7,728 bases of DNA from UBA1724 sp963611685 (GCA_963611685.1 CAVDSU010000107.1:1-7728); one strand, 5' to 3'. Shown: positions 1 to 5,941, counted from the first letter of the stretch. Numbers and translations are program-made. The notes: generated by a model from the letters alone, not told the origin.

Positions 1-42
1 CTCCTTCCTCCTTTTTGGAGCCTTGGCTCCTTCCTCCTTTTT
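1..42. repeat. Direct repeat of a pyrimidine-rich 16-mer with an intervening hairpin
   Basis: The 16-mer CTCCTTCCTCCTTTTT occurs exactly at 1-16 and again at 27-42. Between them, overlapping the second copy, lies GGAGCC-TT-GGCTCC (17-30), a perfect 6-bp inverted repeat. The complementary purine-rich form (AAAAAGGAGGA followed by GGAGGAAGGAGG units) reappears at 5947-5981, so this seems to be an intergenic low-complexity repeat of this genome. The element is cut by the window start, so its full length is unknown. It lies directly upstream of the gene starting at 52 and leaves that gene without a Shine-Dalgarno sequence. Confidence 0.6.
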
Positions 43-51
43 CCCAATTCC

Positions 52-1953
52 ATGCGTTTTCTTTTGGCTCGACAATCGATTCCTTCCGGCGGCATGGTCC
101 GTCGTGAATTGTCGGGGATTTTGGGGGCTGCGTTGGCTCGTGGTCACGAGGTCTTGTTATTGACGCGTGAGGAGGATGCGTCGCAAGGTGGATTTTTTCC
201 TGCGGGGGTGCGGGTGGAGGTCGTGTGCGGGGGCGAGGGCGCCTTTTTGCGTCGTTTGGAGGAGTTGCGCCAGTCGGCGGACGGCTGGGTGACCCTGGGC
301 TTGGAGCCCCTCCCCGGATTGGATTTCTGCCTGTTGCAGGAGGGGCTGCATCTGGGGGACGACTTGCCGCATCCCGGTGGACGAAAGGCGCTCCTTGACC
401 AGACGCCCGGGAGGCTGCGCAGGCGCCTGGAGGCGCTCTTCCGGAGTCCCTCGACCACGCAGATCCTCTATTCTGGCGAGGCGCAGAGGCGCACGTTGAT
501 GGCGGAATACGGCGTGCCGCGTCCCCGGTTGCGGGAGATTCCGCCCTGGCTGGACGACCTCCGTGCGGAGCCGGTCCCCACGGCGGAGGAGATCGCCCTC
601 ATGCGGCAGGCCTACGGCTGCCAGATTCCGGGGACCATCTTGATTCTGCAGCCCGCCGAGGAGTGGCGTGCCGGCGGCGTGGACCGCTCTTTGGAGGCCC
701 TGGGAATCCTCCCGCTGCATATCCGGGAGCGCTGCCGGTTCCTGGTGGTGGGACAGCCCAGTCCGAAGAGCCTCTCGCTGCTCCAGCAGGCCTCCCGAAA
801 GCTGGGATTCCCCGAGGGGCAGCTCCGGTATCTCCCCACTCTCCAGCACGCGCGATGCCTCATGGCCGCCGCGGATCTCATGCTCCTGCCGGCACGGGAC
901 GACTTCCATGGACTCCTTCTGGCGGACGCCCTGCAGTGTTCCCTGCCGGTCCTCTGCACGCCCCGCAGCGCACAGTCGGAGTTGGCGCGCAGTGCGGGGT
1001 GTCCCGTGCTCCCCGATCCCTTCGACCAGGAGGTCCTGGACGACATGCTGGCCTGGACACTGCCCTCGCTGCCCGTCTTTCGCCGGCGCCTCCAGACGCT
1101 GCACCAGTCTGACGAGCGGCCCTCCCGTGCGCAGGCAATCCTGGATCTCCTGGAGGCCGGAAACCCCCTCTCCGCGCGGGAAAATCCCCCCGCGGAGGTC
1201 TGTCGGGAGATCCTCTCGGAACACCTCGCCCAGACAGAGCGCCATGGCGCCCTGAAACAGGACAAGAAGCGGAGCATCTCGCGTTGCGCGGATCCCCGCG
1301 GCGGCTCCCTGATCCTGAAGGAGTTCCGGCGTCGGCACTTCTGGGAGGGCGCCCGCCATGTGAAGCGCTGCCAGGAGTGCACTGCACGCATGGCGGGATT
1401 CACCGCGCTGGCGCGGGGGCGTGGACGCCTCCCCGACGGCGGGGACTACCTCCTGCTCGGCGATTGCGGCACGGGCAATTTCTTCCTCACGGACTACGCC
1501 GCGCTTCCCGACGCCCCGGAGCTCTACGCCGAATGCGGACGAATCCTGGCGGATCTCCATGCCGCCGGAATCTTCCATCTGGACACCAAGCCCGCGAATT
1601 TCGTGCGCAATGACAACTGCACCCGCGAATGCCCCTACCGCGTCTGCCTGGTGGATTGCGACAATGTCCGATTGGATCCCCTCCCCATGCCGCTGGCGCA
1701 CCGCGCCAAGAATCTCGCGCAGTTTTTGGCGGGGACGGGTCGATTGGCGCGCCAGGACGCCGCGCGCTGGCGGGAGTGCCTGCGCGCCTTCCATGCGGGA
1801 TATAGCCGCGCGTGCCTGATGGAGCCCCTGTGGATTGGCCGCACGTGGGCGGCGGTCTGGGACCTTTTGGAGCAGGGCGGGCATGTGGAGTACAATCTTC
1901 CTGACACCCACGCAGGGGAGTGTTTGCAATTCCTGCGTGAAGATCTACATTAA
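52..1953 (+). CDS. WaaG-like glycosyltransferase fused to a WaaP/Kdo-kinase-like domain (LPS core)
   Basis: 633 aa, two domains. Residues about 1-365 resemble the GT4 LPS-core glucosyltransferase WaaG: an N-terminal GT-B start with SGGMVRREL (12-20) and ARGHEVLLL (29-37), then GVDRSLEAL (209-217), FLVVGQ (230-235) and MAAADLMLLPA (271-281), all close to E. coli WaaG as I remember it. Residues about 400-580 resemble the WaaP/Kdo kinase fold: LILKEF with K423, LHAAGIFHLDTKPANF (502-517; H509, D511, N516 of the catalytic loop) and VDCDNVR (534-540; D535 as the metal-binding Asp). WaaP enzymes phosphorylate heptose of the inner LPS core at the cytoplasmic membrane face; WaaG adds the first outer-core sugar. 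In several Gram-negative bacteria these are adjacent separate genes, so a fusion coupling both steps is plausible (inference). No signal peptide or membrane helix is visible. The canonical E-x7-E of the glycosyltransferase reads D284-x7-D292, and the RKG before VDR is replaced by AGG, so that half may be altered or inactive. The start is the first ATG of the fold; no Shine-Dalgarno is present. The first roughly 80 codons favour T/G-ending codons unlike the rest. Confidence 0.88.
   Translation: MRFLLARQSIPSGGMVRRELSGILGAALARGHEVLLLTREEDASQGGFFPAGVRVEVVCGGEGAFLRRLEELRQSADGWVTLGLEPLPGLDFCLLQEGLHLGDDLPHPGGRKALLDQTPGRLRRRLEALFRSPSTTQILYSGEAQRRTLMAEYGVPRPRLREIPPWLDDLRAEPVPTAEEIALMRQAYGCQIPGTILILQPAEEWRAGGVDRSLEALGILPLHIRERCRFLVVGQPSPKSLSLLQQASRKLGFPEGQLRYLPTLQHARCLMAAADLMLLPARDDFHGLLLADALQCSLPVLCTPRSAQSELARSAGCPVLPDPFDQEVLDDMLAWTLPSLPVFRRRLQTLHQSDERPSRAQAILDLLEAGNPLSARENPPAEVCREILSEHLAQTERHGALKQDKKRSISRCADPRGGSLILKEFRRRHFWEGARHVKRCQECTARMAGFTALARGRGRLPDGGDYLLLGDCGTGNFFLTDYAALPDAPELYAECGRILADLHAAGIFHLDTKPANFVRNDNCTRECPYRVCLVDCDNVRLDPLPMPLAHRAKNLAQFLAGTGRLARQDAARWRECLRAFHAGYSRACLMEPLWIGRTWAAVWDLLEQGGHVEYNLPDTHAGECLQFLREDLH
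1924..1951 (+). promoter_or_regulatory. Candidate sigma-70 type promoter of the tRNA-Gly gene
   Basis: TTGCAA (1924-1929) and TACATT (1946-1951) are separated by 16 bp and each match the -35/-10 consensus at four of six positions. They lie at the very end of the preceding coding region and would give a start near 1958, about 30 nt upstream of the mature tRNA. The same TACATT hexamer is found in the candidate promoter before the YraN gene. This is pattern matching only. Confidence 0.35.
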
Positions 1954-1988
1954 CTCGCAGTTCTGAAAAGATTTACAGTGCTTTTGCT

Positions 1989-2062
1989 GCGGGTGTAGCA
2001 TAATGGTAATGCACTGGCTTCCCAAGCCAGCTACGTGGGTCCGATTCCCATCACCCGCTCCA
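1989..2062 (+). tRNA. tRNA-Gly, anticodon CCC, with encoded CCA
   Basis: A complete cloverleaf can be folded by eye. The acceptor stem GCGGGTG (1989-1995) pairs perfectly with CACCCGC (2052-2058). The D arm is GCAT/ATGC around AATGGTA (1998-2012). The anticodon stem CTGGC/GCCAG (2014-2018, 2026-2030) encloses TTCCCAA, giving anticodon CCC at 2021-2023, which reads GGG glycine codons. The variable segment is short, and the T stem GTGGG/CCCAT (2035-2039, 2047-2051) closes with one G-T pair. Discriminator T2059 is followed by a genomically encoded CCA (2060-2062). Unusually the T-loop is TCCGATT, so the nearly universal U54-U55-C56 core has C at position 55 (2041). A standard tRNA-Gly(CCC) would have TTCGATT here. 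Everything else looks functional. Confidence 0.95.
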
Positions 2063-2090
2063 GCTTTTTATCCAGCTATTTTGATCCGGG

Positions 2091-2106
2091 GAAACGGGGG
2101 CGTTTC
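2091..2106 (+). other. Small hairpin downstream of the tRNA
   Basis: GAAACG (2091-2096) and CGTTTC (2101-2106) form a perfect 6-bp stem around a GGGG loop, 28 nt after the encoded CCA. There is no T-tract after it, so it is not a canonical intrinsic terminator. It could mark the 3' end of the tRNA precursor or be chance. Nothing else recognisable lies between 2063 and the next start codon. Confidence 0.3.
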
Positions 2107-2185
2107 ACACTCTTTCGCACGCTAGGTGGCGTTGCGGGCTCTCTCTCGATTCCTGGCGTCTATTGTTTCGTATCGGAAGATTTCC

Positions 2186-3193
2186 ATGCAGAAGAAGCTC
2201 AGGGTCGCAGTCATTGGCTTCGGCGGCATCGGACACCACCACGTGGCGCAATACGCCGACCAGCCCGAGTGCCAGCTCGTGGCGATTGTGGACATCAGCC
2301 GAAAGGCATTGTCCACCCTCTCCTCCTCCATCAACATCGGCGACAGCGGACAGGCCAATCTGGCCGGCGTCCACAAATACACCTCCTACCAGCGCATGAT
2401 GGCGAAGGAGCATCCCGACATGGTGGACATCTGCCTGCCCACCGACCTCCATGAGCCCATGGCCATCCAGGCAATGCGGGACGGCTGCCATGTGCTTTGC
2501 GAAAAGCCCATGGCGCGCACCACCGATGCCGCCAAGCGCATGATCGCCGTGGCGAAGGAGACGGGCCGGCATCTGATGATCGCGCAGTGCATCCGATTCT
2601 TCCCCGTCTATCGCGGATTGGCGAAGATCCACCGCAGCGGAAAATACGGGAGGCTCCTGCGCCTCGCCGTCGAGCGGCTCTCCGGCTTCCCCGCGAGCCC
2701 CTGGTATCACGACTACGGCCGCTCCGGCGGCGCACTGCTGGATCTCCATCTCCATGACACCGATTTCCTCCATGTCCTTTTGGGCATGCCCCAGAAGGTA
2801 TCGACCTCCGGCGTCCATCGCGCGGATGTCGCGGGCGTCAACGAGTCCATCACCCGGTACTTCTTCGCGGATGACGATGCGCAGGTCTGGGCGGAGCAGA
2901 GTTGGCTGCGCAGTGGCTTCCACGCGGGCCTGACGGCGGTCTACGAGAAGGCCACCATCCGCCTGGCGGGCGACACCCTGACCATTTTCCAGCCTGGCAA
3001 GAAGGATCCGAAGACCCTGAATTTCGGAGCCGAGAAGAATGGCTACTGGCAGGAGATCGCATACTTCGCCCACTGCGTCTTGAAGAACCGACCCGTCTCC
3101 GAGTGCCTCCCCGAGAGCACCCTCGACTCCCTGCGGATCTTCCAGGCGGAGGAAAAATCCGCCAACTCCCAGGGGAAACCAGTCGCCCCCTAG
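2186..3193 (+). CDS. Gfo/Idh/MocA family NAD(P)-dependent oxidoreductase
   Basis: 335 aa from the ATG at 2186. The N-terminal Rossmann fold shows VAVIGFGGIG (8-16; glycines 11, 13/14 and 16) and an acidic D36 at the end of the second strand, which favours NAD over NADP. LCEKPMA (104-110) carries the family's EKP motif with K107, the conserved lysine near nicotinamide and substrate. GGALLDLHLHDTD (181-193) is the family's second signature, with H190 as the likely catalytic or substrate-binding histidine. The C-terminal alpha/beta domain follows to about 325. Length is normal for the family, which oxidises or reduces sugars, inositols and similar polyols in the cytoplasm; the substrate cannot be told from sequence. 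I chose 2186 because the Rossmann fold begins directly after it and GGAAGA (2174-2179) lies six bases upstream. The in-frame GTG at 2126 would add 20 residues (with RALSRFLASI) that do not look like part of the fold. The gene stands alone between a tRNA and yraN; Lentisphaerota typically carry many such dehydrogenases for glycan breakdown (family knowledge). Confidence 0.92.
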   Translation: MQKKLRVAVIGFGGIGHHHVAQYADQPECQLVAIVDISRKALSTLSSSINIGDSGQANLAGVHKYTSYQRMMAKEHPDMVDICLPTDLHEPMAIQAMRDGCHVLCEKPMARTTDAAKRMIAVAKETGRHLMIAQCIRFFPVYRGLAKIHRSGKYGRLLRLAVERLSGFPASPWYHDYGRSGGALLDLHLHDTDFLHVLLGMPQKVSTSGVHRADVAGVNESITRYFFADDDAQVWAEQSWLRSGFHAGLTAVYEKATIRLAGDTLTIFQPGKKDPKTLNFGAEKNGYWQEIAYFAHCVLKNRPVSECLPESTLDSLRIFQAEEKSANSQGKPVAP

Positions 3194-3226
3194 GAGACTT
3201 CCCCCAACTCCCTCCGGTTGCCCGTT

Positions 3227-3256
3227 TTGCTAGGACATGTGGAAGCGTGCTACATT
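3227..3256 (+). promoter_or_regulatory. Candidate promoter with extended -10 for the YraN gene
   Basis: TTGCTA (3227-3232) and TACATT (3251-3256) are 18 bp apart, and TGC directly before the -10 (3248-3250) gives an extended -10 element. A start near 3263 would place transcription just upstream of the AAGGAGG at 3270-3276 and the GTG at 3279. If real, the upstream ATG at 3237 would not be on this transcript. Confidence 0.4.
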
Positions 3257-3278
3257 AGGGCGTTTTCCGAAGGAGGGA

Positions 3279-3779
3279 GTGCTCCGAGGGGCCTCTCTTT
3301 CCCGCTTGCGCCGCAGGGCGTTGCGCATTGGGCGCCGGGGCGAGGACGCCGCCGGGCGCTTCCTGGAGAACGCCGGCTATGCGCTTCTCTGCCGAAATTG
3401 GCGCGCTCCCCATAATTTGGGGGAGCTGGACCTCGTCTGTCGCGATGGCGCGGGGGTCCTCTGCTTTGTGGAGGTCAAGACCCGCCGCCTCAAGCAGGCG
3501 CTTTCTTCCGCCGCCGTTTTCGGGGAGGAGTCCCCCAGCCCGCTGGCGGCATTGACGCGCGGAAAGCGCCGCCGGATGGCGCGCGCAGCCGCCGAATACC
3601 TTTCTGCCCTGGGAAATCCCCAGGTGCCCATTCGATATGATGTAGTGGAGGTCTGGTCCGAGTCCTCTGGACACCCCAGGTTTCTCCGGCATTGGCCCGC
3701 GGTCTCGGTGGAGACGCGCCGGCGAGTCCCGGGGGACGCGTGGGCGGACGGTCGCTTCCGGAATGCTATCCCCGCATGA
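3279..3779 (+). CDS. yraN: UPF0102 (YraN) family putative endonuclease
   Basis: 166 aa from GTG 3279. The family signatures are in order: IGRRGEDAAGRFLENAGY (17-34; the G-x2-GED start), WRAPHNLGELDLVCRDG (41-57) and LCFVEVKTR (61-69). D51 with E65-x-K67 forms a PD-(D/E)xK type metal-nuclease motif, and KRRRMARAAAEYL is the typical helical part. YraN homologues are small cytoplasmic proteins with a restriction-endonuclease-like fold; their biological role, possibly DNA repair or recombination, is not well established. The core is typical at about 120 aa, but a tail of about 45 residues after RYDVVEVW (119-126) is longer than in common homologues. Start choice: GTG 3279 has AAGGAGG at 3270-3276 (short spacing) and a candidate promoter at 3227-3256. 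An in-frame ATG at 3237 would add 14 residues but has no Shine-Dalgarno and lies inside that promoter. Several genomes have yraN next to rnhB; here it is not. Confidence 0.88.
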   Translation: MLRGASLSRLRRRALRIGRRGEDAAGRFLENAGYALLCRNWRAPHNLGELDLVCRDGAGVLCFVEVKTRRLKQALSSAAVFGEESPSPLAALTRGKRRRMARAAAEYLSALGNPQVPIRYDVVEVWSESSGHPRFLRHWPAVSVETRRRVPGDAWADGRFRNAIPA

Positions 3780-4083
3780 ATGACGCATGCGGCGCGCTTG
3801 CTCGCACGCCTTCCAGGCAACACGCCACCCCACCCACCCTCCTTCCTTCCCCCACTGCACGAAATGCCTTTCTCCCAAAAGCGCGCGGCCAAGGACGCCG
3901 TCGTTTTGGGAGAAACACGAAAGAGTCCCACCCAAGTAAGAATCGTAACACCAAAGAGCAACCAAACGCAGAATTTGCTTTCTTGCGAATCCTTGTAGAA
4001 CACGCCTAGGAGGGCGGTAGCCGGACGAGATGTCCGCGGCGCCCTTCCCTTCACGGCAAAAACACCCCAACGCTATCACGACT
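3780..4083. other. Gene-free region upstream of the NYN-LOTUS gene
   Basis: I see no convincing gene. The region holds a C-rich tract (3825-3853) that on the - strand has four G-runs able in principle to form a G-quadruplex, a perfect 12-bp inverted repeat (3869-3915), and a weak promoter candidate TTGCTT (3975-3980) with TAGAAC (3996-4001) at only 15 bp spacing. An AGGAGG (4008-4013) is not suitably spaced from any start codon: the ATG at 4030 is 16 bases away and sits partly in the loop of CGGAC/GTCCG (4022-4036). Confidence 0.6.
3869..3915 (+). repeat. Perfect 12-bp inverted repeat (long hairpin) in the NYN-LOTUS upstream region
   Basis: TTTCTCCCAAAA (3869-3880) and TTTTGGGAGAAA (3904-3915) are exact reverse complements around a 23-nt GC-rich loop. 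There is no T-tract after the right arm, so it is not a standard intrinsic terminator for yraN, although it could stop or protect that transcript. It lies about 170 bp before the chosen start codon of the next gene and may be an operator or an RNA element, depending on where that transcript starts. Confidence 0.6.
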
Positions 4084-5346
4084 ATGGCACAGAAATCTCA
4101 GCAGCTCGCCCTCTTCATTGATTATGACAACCTGATGGGCTTCAACGGCAAGACCGAGGGCGATCTCTCCCGCAACTATTCCCACTTGGATGTGGTGGCC
4201 TATTTGGAGAGCCACTACGGCCCCGTGGTCCACTGCAAGGCATACGGCGACTGGAGCGGTCCCCGCACTCGCCACACCATCACCGATCTCTCCAAGGCCG
4301 GCGCCGAGATGCAGTTCATCCCCCGCGGCAGCGCAAATACCTTCCGGATTCCCGGATACGCCGCCGTCTGCATGGGACTGGATGCCCTGGACGAAATCCA
4401 GCGCAATCCCGCTCTGGGCGGCGTGGTCTTTGGCACCAACGACCTGGCGCTGCTGCCCTTCGTGAGCCGCATCCGCAGCCTGGGAAAGAGCGTCTACATC
4501 CTGGGACCCGAGGCCGCCAGCGCCGCCGCGCTCACCCGCGTGGCCGACGAATTCATCGTGGCTGCCGACAGCACTGCCGCCGTCCGCACCAAGCCCAGCA
4601 ATGTCTCTGACAAGGCGCAGGCGCTCTACACCATCAAGACCATCCTGGTCAACGGCGAGCTGCCCATCGAGCAGCTGGAGGAGAAGCTCGTTGCCGCGCT
4701 CCCCGAGTTCTCCGTGGCGGATTTCGGCTGCACCACCTTCGAGGAGTTCCTCCGCAATGTGGCGAACACCACGGTGAAGCTGACCAAGGGCGAGGACGAG
4801 TCCCTCACTGTGGGACTGGGCAACTGCCACAACGCCTCCGCCTACTCCGACGAGGAGCTCCAGAGCTTCGACCTGGCGCAGTATATGCAGGCCACCCGCT
4901 GGCACATCGCCGACGGCGACATCCGCGACAAGGTCCTCCACAACATCTACATCATCTTCTCCGAGAAGGGACGCGAGATGACCAACGAGGAGCTGCGCAA
5001 TACCGTGGATCCCGACCACGTCGTGGAGGACCGCCCCTGGCAGGGAACCATCTGGTCCCTCATCTTCGGCGCCTGCCTCTGGGAAAACCCCAAGACCTCC
5101 AACCAGCCCCAGAGCCGCCGGCTGCTCTCCCTCTTCCGCACGGTCACCAGCGAGGACGACTTCCTGGTCCGCTACTACACCAGCCTCTTCAAGAAGGCCT
5201 TCGAGGATCGTCCGAACCTGACTCCCCAGAAGTGCGCCGAGCTCATGCATCCCGAGAACGTGGAGGGCGCACTGCCTCTCTTCGAGCGCGTCTTCCAGAA
5301 TCTCCGGAACCCCGTGGTCATCAAGGCGCCCGCTTCTCGGAAGTAG
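4084..5346 (+). CDS. NYN (LabA/DUF88-like) domain protein with LOTUS/OST-HTH-like domain
   Basis: 420 aa from ATG 4084. Residues about 6-160 form a NYN/PIN-like fold: LALFIDYDNL (8-17; D13, D15, N16), AYGDW (53-57), GLDALDEI (98-105), VVFGTNDLALLPFVSRI (114-130; D120) and GKSVYILGP...ADEF (134-157). NYN proteins are metal-dependent ribonucleases or RNA-binding relatives. Residues about 178-245 fit a LOTUS/OST-HTH fold: a helix near YTIKTILVNGELP, then PEFSVADFGCTTFEEFL (207-223). LOTUS domains bind RNA, including G-rich or structured RNA. Residues 250-420 are mostly helical and acidic-to-neutral; I do not recognise the domain. The NYN site is partly degraded: the second Asp (usual K-x2-D-V-x-L) is A94, and GDSD is GTND with only D120 kept, so it may bind rather than cut RNA. 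No signal peptide. I chose 4084 because the fold begins at once there; the ATG at 4030 would add 18 residues rich in P, S and H that look non-coding. A terminator-like hairpin follows at 5373. Confidence 0.85.
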   Translation: MAQKSQQLALFIDYDNLMGFNGKTEGDLSRNYSHLDVVAYLESHYGPVVHCKAYGDWSGPRTRHTITDLSKAGAEMQFIPRGSANTFRIPGYAAVCMGLDALDEIQRNPALGGVVFGTNDLALLPFVSRIRSLGKSVYILGPEAASAAALTRVADEFIVAADSTAAVRTKPSNVSDKAQALYTIKTILVNGELPIEQLEEKLVAALPEFSVADFGCTTFEEFLRNVANTTVKLTKGEDESLTVGLGNCHNASAYSDEELQSFDLAQYMQATRWHIADGDIRDKVLHNIYIIFSEKGREMTNEELRNTVDPDHVVEDRPWQGTIWSLIFGACLWENPKTSNQPQSRRLLSLFRTVTSEDDFLVRYYTSLFKKAFEDRPNLTPQKCAELMHPENVEGALPLFERVFQNLRNPVVIKAPASRK

Positions 5347-5372
5347 AACCGCCATCCCCCCAAAAAATCCGC

Positions 5373-5417
5373 AAGCCGCCCCGGGAGATGAATTTCAACT
5401 CCCCCCGGGCGGCTTTT
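5373..5417 (+). terminator. Terminator-like hairpin after the NYN-LOTUS gene
   Basis: AAGCCGCCC (5373-5381) pairs with GGGCGGCTT (5407-5415), and GGGAG (5383-5387) pairs with CTCCC (5399-5403) across a small internal loop (C opposite CCC). The apical loop is 11 nt. TTTT (5414-5417) follows. This is a reasonable intrinsic terminator, though its U-tract is short. It ends only 14 bases before the next start codon, so it may also act as an attenuator or 5'-UTR structure for that gene. Confidence 0.7.
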
Positions 5418-5431
5418 CCGGGCCGTCTGCC

Positions 5432-5941
5432 ATGACCGCATCCCGCATTTTCCTGCGCTGCGACGAGGAGGAATTCCTCGGTCTCCAGCAGGAATTCCGG
5501 GGGCGTCTGGAGGCGGCCTTTCTCGTTTACCAGGCGGGCTACCGGGAGGCCACGGGGGAGGCGTGTGCGCCATGGGTCATGACCTCCGGACGCCGGAGCC
5601 TCCGGCAACAGGCACAGGAGATGTCCGCCATGACCCCGGAACAGCTCCGCGGACTCTATTGCACCGGCGGAATCCCCTCCTACGTGGAGGAGCTCGTCCA
5701 GGCCATGCCTCTCACCGAAGAAAACGCCTATCGCATCCTTCAGAGGCGCAGCGAGGGATATATCTCCAAGCACCTCTTTGGAGCCGCTGCCGATTTCGCC
5801 CCACGCTCCATCCAGGACCCCGCACGCTTCCAACAGGCACTGGAAGCACAGCATCTCCGACTCCTCGATGAATCCCCACACGGCGTGCCGTGCTTCCATG
5901 TCTATGACCCCGCAGCGCCTGCGGAAATCGTGAGGGAATGA
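5432..5941 (+). CDS. Small M15/LAS-family zinc peptidase-like protein
   Basis: 169 aa. The protein carries the zinc-site pattern of the LAS peptidases (VanY, M15 and M15_3-like enzymes that cut peptidoglycan peptides): WVMTSGRRS (48-56) corresponds to the family's SGYRS strand, SKHLFGAAADF (112-122) matches S-x-H-x2-G-x-A-x-D with zinc ligands H114 and D121, and GVPCFHVYD (151-159) supplies the third ligand H156 in the FHVxD style of the M15_3 group. Residues 1-45 are an acidic helical lead; the region 60-105 is an extra helical segment between the two motif blocks. No signal peptide or lipobox is visible, so it would be cytoplasmic unless exported otherwise, which is odd for a peptidoglycan peptidase; phage endolysins and some muropeptide-recycling enzymes share this feature. 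The start ATG lies just after a terminator-like hairpin and has no Shine-Dalgarno, only CC before ATG. Assignment rests on motif reading, so substrate and activity are open. Confidence 0.65.
   Translation: MTASRIFLRCDEEEFLGLQQEFRGRLEAAFLVYQAGYREATGEACAPWVMTSGRRSLRQQAQEMSAMTPEQLRGLYCTGGIPSYVEELVQAMPLTEENAYRILQRRSEGYISKHLFGAAADFAPRSIQDPARFQQALEAQHLRLLDESPHGVPCFHVYDPAAPAEIVRE

Noticed and set aside
1..30. Terminator of an upstream gene at GGAGCC-TT-GGCTCC
   Set aside because: The stem is short with a 2-nt loop and is followed by a mixed pyrimidine tract rather than a T-run; the upstream gene is outside the window.
157..1929. 590-aa open frame on the - strand
   Set aside because: It is antisense to the WaaG-WaaP gene and arises from its codon bias. 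The translation has no recognisable domain and is rich in Q, R, G and L as expected for a shadow frame.
2126..2185. GTG at 2126 as the start of the dehydrogenase
   Set aside because: It would add 20 residues before the Rossmann strand that homologues do not have; the ATG at 2186 has a GGAAGA at suitable spacing.
2035..2454. 139-aa open frame starting in the tRNA
   Set aside because: It begins inside the tRNA-Gly sequence and runs out of frame through the dehydrogenase; no family resemblance.
4030..4083. ATG at 4030 as the start of the NYN-LOTUS gene
   Set aside because: The extra 18 residues are of non-coding character, and AGGAGG at 4008-4013 is 16 bases away. I kept 4084, though without transcript data the longer form cannot be excluded.
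4051..5355. 434-aa open frame on the - strand
   Set aside because: Antisense to the NYN-LOTUS gene. Its G/V/L/A-rich composition mirrors the sense codon bias; no motif.
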